From contig JABYQN010000003.1 of the NCBI GenBank assembly GCA_022606135.1, forward strand, positions 682,001 to 746,000: 64,000 nucleotides of DNA, read 5' to 3'. A program made the position numbers and the translations under genes. Numbering within the stretch: position 1 is the stretch's first letter; each line of letters begins with the position of its first letter. Shown piece by piece: positions 45,231 through 56,964 of the stretch. Under the pieces are notes generated by a model. The model made no database searches and was not told where the DNA came from. It saw only the letters and a list, made by a program, of their open reading frames with translations. Source of the DNA: Fomes fomentarius. Taxonomy: Eukaryota; Basidiomycota; Agaricomycetes; Polyporales; Polyporaceae.

Positions 45231-47358
45231 CTATGTTCGTTCCCGCTCCTTCTCGCGCATCGCCTCCCTTCGCACCTCACTCGCCCACTTGAAGTAGTTG
45301 CACCGATACCTGTGGTCGACCTCGTCCCGCAGTCGCTCGCGCTTGCCCTTGTCGTATCCGGGTCCGACCGGCCGCGAGCACAGGTAGAACGTCTTGCCCT
45401 TATTGGGGCCCTGCTTGTTCACCGTGTAGAGTCGAGTCGGCTCGTTGTGCACGGTGCAGTTCGGGGGTGGGATCGGCGCGAATAGCGTCGACCAGGCAGC
45501 TTTGTTGTGGCTCTGTGAGTGTGGCTGCGAAGAGGAGGGAGAAGAGGAAGGCGCTGTTTCCTCTGCGGAGGCGAGCGCGCAGGCTAGGCGGTAGTCGGCG
45601 TCGAGCTGGTCGGCTTCGCTGGCGGTGGCGATCGTCGAAGTCAAGGCTGTCGTGCCCACTATAGAGGTCTCAGCCTCATTTATATCATCTATCTCAATGA
45701 TCTCGTGGGAGGGCGGTCTCTGAGAGGACCCGGCAGCTGACTTGGAAAAGAACGATGCGATGCTTCCTTGGCCCTTGACCTGCTGTTTGCGTTTCTTGGA
45801 GCTCGAGGCCGAGGCGCTGTTCGAGAGCTTGCGTTTATTGGTAGAGGGTGGCGGGGCGCGAGTGGCCCGAGGAGGGTTCAACTTCTTCTTATGCTCTGCG
45901 ACGACCTCCGGGACAGGTTCTGAACGAGCGGGGGAGTTGTTGCTGTTGCAATGACGTATGATGTCTCAGACGGCTGTGGAGTGCCTGTCCCCTGCGATTG
46001 ACTTGCTTGGGGCGCAGCGGGCGTTGGCGTTAATGTAGAAGGCGTGTCTTCTCTCTGCTTTGATGTGGCCGGTTTGCCAAAGAAGGCTGATAGCACCGTC
46101 TGTTTCCCGGAGAATTCGTCCCAGAACTTGGCTGCGATCCGCGGGGGCTCTCTCAAGCTAGAGCTTTGTTTCATTGCGTCGCGCAGGGTAACGGCTGCAC
46201 CAGACTCTAGGGTGATCTCCTCGCGGAGGTCGATGTAGATCGGGCAATGGTCTGAGCCCTTGAGAGAGGGCTGGATGTCGCCGTGAGAGATCCATGGCAG
46301 TAGACCCTTCGTAACGAGGATATAGTCCACTCTGGTGCCATAGTTGGTCTCCCTTGCTTGAATTTTCATGTTCCAACCTAACAGGGCCATATGTCAGCAA
46401 TCGAAAACCAGCGTAATCATGCAATGAGACCTACATGTGAACATTCCCTTGCGGTCGGGATGGTATTGCCTGACTATGTCAACCATTGGTCCGTTAGGAG
46501 CGAGCCACTTGTGGAACCATGCTGGCGCTGGATGACCGTAGAAGGTCGCTACGTTGCTGGGAAGATGTCCATCGCAGTGATCCAATGGTGTCGCGCAGAT
46601 GTTCATGTCGCCCAGAACGATGATTTCGCGGTGCTCTTCCTCCACGAGCTTGCGCACGCGCTCCTGCAGCATGAGATGGTAATTCATCTTGAACGAGAGG
46701 CGTGCGTCGGACGTCTCATTCGGACAGTAGACATTGATGAGCACGAACAGCCCGAAGTCGACGACAAGCCCACGCCCTTCCGCGTCCAGTGCGTCGAAGG
46801 AGGAAGGCACCTCTCCATCATCATCTGCGTACAAATCGATGTCGTGAGGGGATGGGTATGAGGAGGATACGCGTTCCGTCTCGGATAGTGGTGGCTTTGG
46901 TTGGAGTCTACCTGACAAGCCTTCTTCTGCCTTCAGCGGGATGACCTTGCGTGAGTCTACGTAGACCGCAACGCCGCTATAGCCACTCTTGCTCACAGGG
47001 AAGGAGAAGAGTGAATGATATGAGCTCGGAAGAGCAACATCGCGTGGTAAGACAGCCCGCGATGACTTCATTTCTAGACAATGGAGGTGAGTATGCGTAG
47101 ACGGGAAAGATGCATATACGGACCTTGAAAGCAAATGATATCTGCTTTCAGTTCTTCCAAAATACCCTCGCACGACTTGAAAGAATTCCATCTGGTCACC
47201 GTATATGATGAGTTTAAACTCTCATACCGGAATAGGCGATCACTCTGGCTTACGGATGATATTGCGGTAAGGTTCTTATGCCATTCTATATAGACGTCAT
47301 ATATTGTCGTTTGCGCATCGGTCTAGCCACCTACTATGTTCCAGGATAATATCCGCAT
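45231..47358 (-). CDS. APN2: Class II AP endonuclease Apn2 with GRF zinc finger (one frameshift)
   Basis: Apn2 cleaves DNA 5' to abasic sites and trims blocked 3' ends in base-excision repair. The first exons are tiny: MRILSWNI, then NGIRTLPQYHP, then WNSFKSCEGILEELKADIIC, then FQEMKSSRAVLPRDVALP. The metal-binding Glu is in FQEMKSSR. VLGDMNICATPLDHCDG holds the catalytic Asp/Asn pair and GSDHCPIYIDL the catalytic His. A disordered linker includes a PIP-like QGSIASFFSK, a possible PCNA-binding site; a similar QTVLSAFFGK lies upstream. The C-terminus (TVHNEPTRLYTVNKQGPNKG, FYLCSRPVG, CNYFKWASEV) is a zf-GRF domain. The G run at 45930-45934 lacks one base and breaks the frame in the linker. Start ATG is at 47358, stop at 45231-45233. 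Confidence 0.92.
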
Positions 47359-47829
47359 GGGTGCGTCGATTCTCGAATGCCTACACTTGCCCAGACTATC
47401 CGTTGTCACTAACATTTCGCTTCGGCTGTGTGGATAACACACTTATTGGCTCCCCGTTGATAGAGTCCACGTCTCAGATGATTCCTTCAGTTCTTTTCGA
47501 GATCATTGATGACCATGGGAGATGAAGTCGTTGGAAAACGAGAAACCGAACGGCGTGGCACTGGGGCGATGGGAAGGACTCGAACCCAAGACTTTGAACG
47601 CGACGTGTCACGTCCTGGTCCCACAAGTGACATTGTGTCACGACAGTTTGTACACCACTCGTCACGTGTCACAAACACTCTCTGTCTCACTGGTACTGCC
47701 GCAGTGTCTGTCAGCTTCGCCCGACGTGATGGCTTCGTATCGGTCACAGCCTCGTCCTTCGCCTTAATTCCGTTGCTTGTGTTGCATCAGGTGAAAAGTG
47801 TAGCTTATAACCCGGAGCTGCCGGGCGCG
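47359..47829. other. Divergent intergenic region
   Basis: It holds the promoters of APN2 (-) and the hypothetical gene (+). It contains three copies of GTGTCAC in about 100 bases (47607-47680), with palindromic extensions, and an isolated B-box-like GGTTCGAGTCC on the minus strand (47577-47587). The latter has no cloverleaf around it. Confidence 0.4.
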
Positions 47830-50371
47830 ATGTCGTTCAACGCGCGACTGGGAACCTCAAACAACTTCCGTCGCAGGAGGCCTTTCGACAGGCCACATCG
47901 CGCACCTCATAGACAGTTGGGCCTTGTACCGGAGGATGTGCAGCCGAACGAGACGTTGAATAGGCCGAGTGCGGCCAGGCCACCTATGATTGGGTCCTCA
48001 GCGCCCTTTCCTCGCAAGGTCTGGAAAAACGCTAGTAGATCGGGAAGGCCAATTGGCGACACCTTTCCTGCGTCCTCTCTAACAAGTGCGGAAGAAGCTC
48101 GTGCGATCAGTGGTAACTCGAATTGGAATGACTTACGCCCCGAGGCTTCCGATCAATTGCGGTCGGTCGCGCGTGGTCAACCCTATCCTAGTAGGCCCAG
48201 CTCGTACGCTGTCGCGAGACATGCTCCGATTTCTGGTGACAAGCATGAACATATGGAAACATCCACTACTTCTATCGTCGACCCTGACAGAGTTGATCTT
48301 CCACATACGGAGCGCCCGCCAGCCCGGACGGGCAAAGGAGACAGGGATGCTCGTCGACGGCGAGTTCTTTGCTACTTGTTCTGATGCTCCTTGTGGTCTT
48401 ACAAGACTGTGGTTGGTGTGGAACAGGCGTCCGAAGTCCGGAGATAGACACACCGCACTCCTGAAGTCGGTGAATCAGGGTCCCAGTCCAGCGAACGGTA
48501 CCCCACCTTCAAGTGACCCTTCTGGCAGCGTTCTGGGCCTGTCTCTTGACCCTATCGCAGGCCCTTCTATGTCGCACACTTCCGCGTCGGGTCTGCTACT
48601 GAAGGACCTCAGTATTACAGGGATATCAAGTGGATTCAATACGTCTGCCCAATGTCTCAAACTGCATAAACCAATGCCCTTGAGTCAGGCAGTGTCTTCG
48701 CAGGTGGGGAATACGCCAGCAGCTGTCCAAAACGACTCGCGTGGTCTTCCTCGACGGTCTGCTGCTGCTATTTCTCCTCCCGATGTCCGGCCAATCGAAG
48801 TCAAGCAAGAACATGTCGACCCGCCGCTTATTATGCAAGTAGTCAAGCGGGAGCGTAGCCCTTCCCCGTTGCTTGACATCGTGCCGTACCTTGTTACCGA
48901 AGGATGCGTCCGTATCGCACCTCTTCCAGCAGACTGCCAGAAGAGTAGTTCAAATCATAAGGCCGCGCGCCAGCGGCTGGCAGCGAACGAGATGAAGAAA
49001 TTGCGCGCTCTGGGGCTGAAGACGGCACGCGTCTTTACACGGGACGACGGGATGGTGATTGATTGGTGAGCTACATCTTCATGAATGTACTAGTCAGTCG
49101 CAGAACGCCTGGCCTCTGACCGGTCTCGATATGTAGGAAAAGCGATACACCAGTCATGTCGGACACGCTTCGCCCTCCTGTCTCCGAAATCGTGGGGTCT
49201 CGTGGTATAGATGCTCATCCCGAGATTCCCAGAAGGCAGAAGAAGCAGAAGCTCGCGGTCTCTGGAGATGAAGAGGCTCATGATGGCGTATCTCGTCCCG
49301 CTGACGGATGCATGAGTTATCGTCCGTTCACCCCCCCTGAGCTCGCAGTGGACGCCTACTCAACACATCTAACACATCTAAGTCAACCTCCCACGGCACC
49401 TGCCAGACCTGGTTTACCCATTGCCGAGCGCGAGGCTTGGGTACCTTCGAATATCATTGACCTTACCGAGAGAGTTGAAGAGAGCAGAGAAGTCCCGCGC
49501 GTGGATGTACCTGCAAGAATATCCCTACCTCCACTGGCCCGTAGGACTCAACCGGCGGTCGCCACACATGAGCCGAACGTTGTGTCGGGCCCAACCGCAC
49601 CTACCGTCGTCCCTTCACCTGCAGAATCACCACCACAATCGGGCTCGTGTGCACCGTCTTGTTGTCCAATAGCGGCTACCCCCGTCTCTGTGACTACTCG
49701 AACCCTATCGCAGACATCTGATCAGACGGACGCAGACGAGGCTGAAGCACAGGCGCTGGCCTTCCTCGAGCGGTTCGTCCTCTCTGCACCTTCCCTAGAG
49801 ACGCTTAACTCACATCGTAGACCCACCACAGATACATGCTTGCGTTCGCCGAAGATCGCGCTTCCCTCGCGCGGGCATACTCCCGAGCGGCGACGCTCTC
49901 CATCCAGACATTCCCCGCAAACTCGGAGTCCGACCCACCCTCATCGCGGCCGCCGCAGCCACATCGTGGTCGTGCCGACATCGTCGCCGCGCTCCTCGCA
50001 CTTCCTGAAGAGCATTCGCTGTACGACGAAGGTGGGGAAGGCGCGGCAGAGGTCGACTGGGAGATAGTGCTCCAGGGGTCTGGTGACATCCTCCTGATCT
50101 GCTATGCTACCGTGGAAGTCGATCGCACCTCGCAACGCAATGGCAAGGGCGAGGGGCACGCACGGAGGGTCCCGGAGACGTGGGCGTACGAGCAGCGCTT
50201 CGTGCTGAAGCGGCGGGACTGGGACGAGGAGGATCGGTGAGCAGCACAATCAGTCACGAGCGCTCGGCGCGGATCGAGTCTGGCTAACCCCACTATGAAT
50301 GTAGAAATACGCCTGGCTTATGGTCACTTGTCGCCGTGTCGCACCAGATGGCAATCCGACGGCTGGCTTGA
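47830..50371 (+). CDS. Hypothetical basidiomycete protein, mostly disordered
   Basis: I do not recognise a function. Exon 1 starts MSFNARLGTSNNFRRRRPFD and ends near 48360. The following exon covers SGDRHTALLKSVNQ to ARVFTRDDGMVIDW, and after an intron (near 49068-49136) comes KSDTPVMSDTLRPPVS. The next exons hold IIDLTERVEESREV and LAFLER; a further intron (about 49773-49831) leads to YMLAFAEDRASLARAYSRAA, a helical, probably folded region that continues to VPETWAYEQRFVLKRRDW. A last intron leads to NTPGLWSLVAVSHQMAIRRLA and TGA at 50369-50371. VKQEHVDPP and VKRERSPSP resemble sumoylation-type and Ser/Pro phosphorylation sites. The first intron's borders are uncertain. It may be nuclear. Confidence 0.65.
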
Positions 50372-51172
50372 GGCGGTCCTGACCCTTTGTGGGCCGGCTT
50401 CCCCATCAATGTTCTTGCTATAGTCTTGCTACTTTCAGATGTCTTCTCGTCGTGCTCTCCTAGCTTGCTATGATTCTCCCACCAACTTCTACGCGCTTCA
50501 TGTACAGTCAGTTCTCAATCTTCTGCACATATACCACTTTGAGCTCCAGCAATCTTGGTACTAAGCACATATGTACACAATGCACGCTTTCGAAGGACCT
50601 CGTATGGCTTTGACAACGAAAGACTCGGAGGTGGCAAACAGAATGATCTCGAACCTCACGAACTTCAGCGAATGGGAAGTGGCGGCGTGCAATAGACCAC
50701 ATCGACAGCTGACACATTCCGGTTGTTCTAAACATACACACTACGCAAAGATTTCATAGACCAGACAAATACTTGGGGAAACGAGTGACGAGGGGGGAGT
50801 GGGGATTAGACTGTAAGGGGATGGGGGAGACAGGGGATGTATGAATCCAAGGAGCGTATGGAGAGTGTTGGGAGAGGGAGAAAATGGCGCAGACAAGCGC
50901 AAGTCTCAGTCCATAATAATACTGTTGCCGTGGGGAAAATGCCAGCGAGAGAGAACCCAAGTACCCACATCCTCGTCTCCTCTCGTACCCTTGCACCGCG
51001 CCCGTCTCCCGTCGCCAACGCCAACGACGATCAACGCATACCAGCGATAGGAGCGGCCCCGACCCGACCTGGACACACAGAACACAGAAATCAGCGAGCG
51101 CCGCAACGCACGGTCGACGGTCGGTCGCCACCCGAATGATGACTCGCGTGCGCCGTGAGGACATTGTCATTG
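50372..51172. other. Convergent intergenic region
   Basis: About 800 bases between the 3' ends of the hypothetical gene (+) and UBC6 (-). Overlapping short frames on both strands have no motif. Probably 3' UTRs. Confidence 0.4.
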
Positions 51173-52557
51173 TCAATTGCTCGATGATAGACGTGAGACG
51201 ACGAGCGCGAGAGCAAGTATCACGCCCCAGCGCCATTTCTCCCAGATCATCTGTCGCAATGACGCCGTCCATCCCTGTGCTGCGCGCCCCGGATCGTCCC
51301 CAAGCGGATTCGTACCATTTGGTGTTCTTGTCACTGCCTTGTCGCTTGGCTGACTATTCGGTGCGACGGGCTGCGCGTTTGAGGATGGTGCGGGAGGTGC
51401 GGGAGAAGAGGCAGGGGAGGGAACGGAGGTAGCAGGGGTGGATGGTGTGGGGGTTGCACCGCGCTCCTTCTGTGCCATGTTCGGAAGATCCCGCGCCGCA
51501 GGAGTACAATACTACGGGAAGACGGCACATCAGCATCCCATTCGTGCATCACATAGTCGTCAGAAGATGGATTGTTGTACAATAGAGGGGCGATGATCAT
51601 GCGTCCAAGAAGACAAGAGTGTTCCAACAATGGCGGCAAATGAGACGATGCACGTCCCACCAGCGCGATGTTGCCCTCAGTTGTGTCAGGGCGACACATC
51701 GGAAAATTGGGAAACCATCAGACGGATAGTACTAACCTCTGGAAACGCCTCTTTGAATCGCTTCTGTTGGAGGTTCCATGAGTGACTCCGAGCGGCATAT
51801 AGCCGCTTCTCCGCGTCCGTGGTCGTGACGGAACCTGTGGTCATCTCATCCGAGAGCATGAACGAGAGCAGTCCGGTCAATCTGTTCCATCAGATCACGG
51901 GGCAGGATAGATCGGGGGGAAGCTGTTGAGTTGCCGTAAGAAGACATGCAGGAGGACAAACGTACATTGTGGCTACACTCCAGGCGGGATTCCACTGCAC
52001 CGACTGAAATCAGCCGGTAAGACGCGGAAGGACGAGGACAACGACGTACAGAGCCAGGATGGAAGTCAGACATCGAGAAGCATATCTTCTTGTCCGGTTG
52101 GAACCGACCAGAGGGTGTCAACATCTGGACTCATATGTTATGATCGGATACCACACAGCCCAGTGCCACTATCAGCGCACCTTAATCCCTGGTGGCTTGA
52201 ATGGGTACTCGGAAGGAAAAAGTAGAACGCCATGATACTCGCCGCCAGCGAAAGGCGAGTCAGGAGGACCACGCTGCAGCACATGAGTTGGATCTCTCCG
52301 CGGCTGACATTGACACAACACCTACAATAATGTAGTTCCCTGGACCGGTAGGTCAGACTGCGCTCTGAATGAGATCACAGCACCAACTCACAAGTCAGGA
52401 TGTTCTTCTCATCCGGCGCTGCCCAGACGAACGGAGGAGGCTCCTTCTGCATGACGATGTACTCCTTGCTCAGCTACGGGGGTTGTGAGCCAAGTTGGAG
52501 CGAGGAGAGAGCAATGGAGAGGCGACGCACTCGTTTGTAAGCTGCCTTAGAGGCCAT
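51173..52557 (-). CDS. UBC6: Tail-anchored ubiquitin-conjugating enzyme E2 Ubc6
   Basis: Ubc6 is the ER membrane E2 that works with Doa10-type ligases in ER-associated degradation. Exon 1 is MASKAAYKR; next LSKEYIVMQKEPPPFVWAAP with DEKNIL; then the E2 core with GVLLFPSEYPFKPPGIKM-like sequence, MFTPSGRFQPDKKICFSMSD, which contains the active-site Cys (KKICFSMSDFHP), and NPAWSVATMLTGLLSFMLSD. After a 225-nt intron (51512-51736) come YCTPAARDLPNMAQKERG and a Pro/Ser/Thr-rich linker. The protein ends in one hydrophobic helix WGVILALALVVSRLSSSN, a tail anchor. Stop at 51173-51175. All parts match Ubc6. The exons between 51880 and 52500 were joined only roughly. Confidence 0.9.
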
Positions 52558-54241
52558 GGTGAAGGTGGGCGAGCGAGGAAGAGTAGAGACGACAAAGAGA
52601 GGTAGTGGTCGGTGTGAAGTCGAGATTGGGGGAGACGGGAGTGAGCGAGCCATGTGCTTCACGTGGCTCTTACATACTAGACGCCAGCGGTTGGCTCCAG
52701 TGCGATGGAGCCACAACACCGTGACAAGACCTCTTCCCATTCATCCTTGACCCTGCGCCATACTCGACGTCCATCTCCATCTTTGTCCATGCGGCCTTTG
52801 ACTTGTACGCCGAATCACATCTCGAGGCTATGTTTCGCGCCTCGCTCTCTTTTGTTCGACCTGCTCTGGCGTCCTTCTGGCGAGGAAGGGACCTATCCTA
52901 CTTTGCAGGTCGTGCAGGTCGCGCCATATTCTGAAGTCTCATCCGTGCGATCGGTCAGTTGAGCCCTCATCTCCTGATTTGCGTGGACAACAGGACTCTA
53001 TGATTCGGGCTGCGACAAGAGACCGGACGGCCCCCACGCATTGCATCCGTCGACTCTGTTTACCGGCGAGCGCCATGGGTGCCCAGGTAAGCTAAGTGAA
53101 CCCCGATTGTTACCATCTACATGCAGGTCATCCGTGTTCAGTGCTACGTGGAAAATGATCGATTGGGGATGTCCGCTGTCAGCCCGAGCGCTGGAAGATA
53201 CTCACCGAGGGCTGCGGCTTACGCATCGTTTGGGTTTGGTCGGTCTCACAAGGCCACTCAAGCCTCTCCCCACTCTCAGCCACGCACCTATCAGTACGAT
53301 GTCTCTGTGCAGAGTCTCCAGACAAGCCGCTCCCTAGCATCAACCCTTAGTCTTGCGAGACTTCGCAAGTGTCGTTGTTCTGACGTTGTCAAGTCTCCGT
53401 GAAAGACTGTGTAACCTCAGTAATCCATACATTGTTAGTCTGGCCTCGGCAGTACGATAGTTGATTTGTTGACAGGGAAGCACATTCACACTCAACCCAA
53501 TAACGATCTTGCGACTGGCGATTGTCGCTCGTAATACTGAGCACCAGAATGTTCTTCATGTCTTGGCATCTGCAGCTCGTAGTACACTCGTAGGACCTGT
53601 TCTCTTGATTAGTGACATACAACAACGTTCAATACTTACGTAGATGGCTATTTGTTTGAAAGAAAATGCTGGTTTCATGGGAGGCTTGGTCTCCAAACTT
53701 TGGACGGTTCGTGAACTACTTGTGCAACCGAATTCGTTCGGTACCAGTCAGTACCTGGTGGCAGTACACTGGGTCCCCGGGGACTGCACCAGATGTCGTC
53801 ATAGATATAATTACTCGCAAAATCGCTGGGGGTGTGGATGACTGATATCCCCAGGAGTTGCAAGAGCGACGTGGTAGAAGAGCTGAGGTGTACTTTTGGG
53901 CGTGTACTCGTAGTGCCTTCTGATAACACTAGAACCTGTGGCAGGCTGGATGGGACCCTGGGTACTCCGGGAGTGGGAGCCGGGAAGGGCGCTGGAGCAG
54001 AGGTCGCTGCCGACGGCCTTGGCCGGCCCAGGGCCGACGGTGACGGTTGTGCATCTGTACACTGTGACTTGGACCCAGTCCTTGTCCAGGATCTCGTGCT
54101 CGCCCTCTCGTCCTCTCCTTCCTCCACAACGCCCGCCACGACGTCCACGACGCTTTCCCTGTTGTCTTCTACTCTCCGTACGTGCGCTACGGTGCACCTC
54201 TCCGCCCTCTCTGATCTCCTACTCTGTCGCGCAGCCCTTCA
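52558..54241. other. Divergent intergenic region with a possible small gene
   Basis: It holds the UBC6 promoter on the left and the Zds-type gene promoter on the right. Two coding-like pieces lie between: an ATG at 52830 reading MFRASLSFVRPALASFW, like a mitochondrial presequence, and a two-exon reading at about 53001-53402 (MIRAATRDRTAPTHCIRR, then QVIRVQCYVENDRLGMSAV). They might be one small plus-strand gene but I could not join them in phase with confidence. The rest shows nothing clear. Confidence 0.3.
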
Positions 54242-56964
54242 ATGCAGCCTTCCCAACTCGAGATTCAACGCGAGGTAGAAGCTCTCCGTGACATCAGGCG
54301 ACGGTCCACCGCCCAGGGCGGGCCCGGCTCCCTCATCCTCGACCCCGATCTTCCTAGCGAGGGATCCCAGTCACAAGCTGCGTATTGGTCCCCCACCGAC
54401 GAGTCGAGCAGCAGCTCCCATGACAGTCATTCAGAAGCCCACTCCGTTCCTCCGACAGATGATCCCTTCCATCTCTTTTGGGTCCCTGCACGCGTCCATC
54501 CAGAGCTCGCACCACGAGAGTTCAAGGAATTCCTGCTGCAACACTCGCGTACCCCTACTGAAACGTCGAATGCTCTGGGGCGCTCGACTTCGGTGGGATC
54601 GACAGATCTGGGGAGAAAACGGTCGATGCTGAGTAGGCAGTATAAACCGGCTGCCAATGATGGAGTGGGAGAGGAGGAAAACGATGAGGTCGTCCCTCTA
54701 CGGAGAAATCGCACGAGCTACGCCAGCGTCCCGCAGCTCACAATCAACGACTTGCAGAAGCTTGAGGAGCTTGCAGAGGAAGCCTCCAAAAGTGACGATC
54801 CTTCCAAGCTGCGAAGCGTCCTGCGGCGGAGTCTCAGCATGAACATCGCGCCCTCCGGTACGTATCTTGCAATGCCGTCTTGACATGCAGTGCCAACGAT
54901 GTCGTTCCAGTAATCGACCAAATGGACGATCTTAGAGATCCTGGCGACGACGTTGATTCTCCTATCATTGTACCTCCTCCCGGCCAAATCCTTCGTCGAA
55001 CTGCTCGGACTAAGATTCGTAAGCCTGGAACAGGCGAAGGCGCGCATCGGTTCACAACGACCCGCAGTCGACGAAAATCCATAGGACGTGCTGCTACTCT
55101 GGAACCGCGCTCCTCGGACGACTTGTCCTCCAGTGACCATGGTGACTTAGACGCTATTCGTCGTGTGTCTCGTAACGCTGGTGACATCCCCGAGGTCCCG
55201 CCACTCCCTCGACCAGAATCGTACAGCGTAGAGGCCGCTATCTACGAGGCGTACGCACGTGAAGAGACCGAACAAGAACCCGCTGTTGAGGTACCTCCAA
55301 TGTCCAAAAGTCCCGATATCGTCACAGAACTGGTGTCCGATTCCCAACTTCTCGTAGAGGAGCCAGAGCCAGAGGAATTGGAAGCTGAACCGTCACAGTT
55401 AACTTCACCAGCTGGCCCAGTGCTACATCACCCTCAGCCTCAACGAGCCCTTGCGCCTCCATCTTCTGAGTCCCCTCTTCCTCAGCGAACACCATCACCA
55501 TCCACGCCCTCGGCCTCTACTCCCGATCTTACAACCTCGCCGTCGACATCCGAGAATTATCAACATGCACGTCCGTCTCTTCAGGGCGCTCAGTCGTATC
55601 ATCCACCATCGCCAAGCCCGTCCGAGCATCGACGCGAAAAGGACAAGAAAGGGCTCTTCGGTAAATGGGGCGGGGATAAGAGCAGCAAGAAGCACAAGGA
55701 TAAGGGCGAGCGGGAAAAGGAAAAAGAGAAAGAGAAAGAGAAGGAAAGGGAGATTGGTTTCTTTGGGTCCCTCTTTGGTTCCAAGAAGAAGCCGGAGGAG
55801 CCACAATCGGTCACCTCGAACGCTGCGGGTCGGGAAACCGCTGCGGCTCTCCTTGGTGCCTCGAAGTCCTCCAAGAACTATGTCCCTCCGCCATCCCCGC
55901 AACTCGGCATGTATGCGCGGTATCCCATCCATGTCGAGCGCGCCATCTACCGCCTCAGTCACATCAAGCTTGCGAACCCACGGCGGCCTCTATATGAGCA
56001 GGTCCTCATCAGCAATCTGATGTTCTGGTACCTCGGCGTCATAAATAAGACTGGACAGAACCAAGGGCAGGGTCAGGGGCAGAACGCGAATGCTGGGACT
56101 GGTGCGCAGGCGGGTGGCGGTGCGCCCGCGCCTTCTGACAAAGAGCGTGCTGATAAGGAGAAGCGCGAGCAGGAAGAGAGGGAGCGGGCGGAGAAAGAGC
56201 GCGAGAAGCAGGAGAAGAAGGAAGGCCAGCGACGAGGCAGTCTGACGAAACCTGCACCTAGCGGGTCGCCCTCAAGGCGCGCGGAGACGCCAGTCAGGGG
56301 ACCTCAGTACGAGATGCAGCACAGAGCGATGGAGCAAGGTTATGGCGGGTACCAGCCTAATGGTGCTCCGCCTCCCATGCGGACATCCTCTGCACCCCCT
56401 CCGCCCATGAACTCTCATCGTTCTCCACCGCCACAGTCATCCTCGTTTTCGGTACAGCTCGTGCAACCTCAACCGCGGAGTGCGGGCAGCCCTGGAAGCG
56501 CAAATAACCAGTACTACGAGATCGAGTCTCCGCAGACAAGCCCCACGCCGCAGTATCCGCTCGTCGCAACTGGTGCCCCGCAATTACCGCCTGGCGCAAT
56601 GCCTCCAGTAAATGTCGAGCAGTCATGGATGTCGCAGTCCACAGTTGCAAACAACCGCTCGTCCTCGTCACCACCACCGCGGACGAGCTCCCCGCCATCT
56701 CCGGGATTACGCCCTCCGCGGTCGCCTCCGCAGGGCAACCGTTATGCGCCTCAGCAGGACAAGATATACGTTCAGGGTGGAGGCAAGTCACCAGGGCGGT
56801 CATTGTCTGCTTCGGCAACGCCTTCGCAGCCGATGGCCCCGATGAACGGAAAGGTGAAGAAGGTGATGAGCGCACATGCTGTTCCACCAAGACAGTCGAG
56901 TGAGGACGAGGACATGCCGCTTGCGGTGTACCAACAGAAGCAGCAGCGAAGAAAGGAGCTCTGA
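54242..56964 (+). CDS. Zds1-domain protein
   Basis: Zds proteins in yeast bind and position PP2A-Cdc55 and affect mitotic entry and polarity. Exon 1 contains FHLFWVPARVHPELAPREF, a motif shared by fungal Zds1-like proteins. A 53-nt intron (54858-54910) follows, then a long disordered exon. The Zds C-terminal box is MYARYPIHVERAIYRLSHIK through NPRRPLYEQVLISNLMFWYL near 55910-56035. Upstream of it is a run of alternating Lys and Glu (55705-55760). After the box a Pro/Ser/Gln-rich tail of about 300 residues continues to TGA at 56962-56964. In yeast the Zds box lies near the C-terminus, so the long tail is a basidiomycete feature. The first ATG is inferred and an upstream exon cannot be excluded. 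Confidence 0.85.

Noticed and set aside
47569..47640. A tRNA-like segment on the minus strand (B-box GGTTCGAGTCC)
   Set aside because: No D-arm, acceptor stem or A-box can be paired with it, so it is not a tRNA gene; at most a degenerate relic.
53773..53784. The 12-base palindrome GTCCCCGGGGAC
   Set aside because: Perfect but short, isolated and without repeats or context; a chance GC palindrome is likely.
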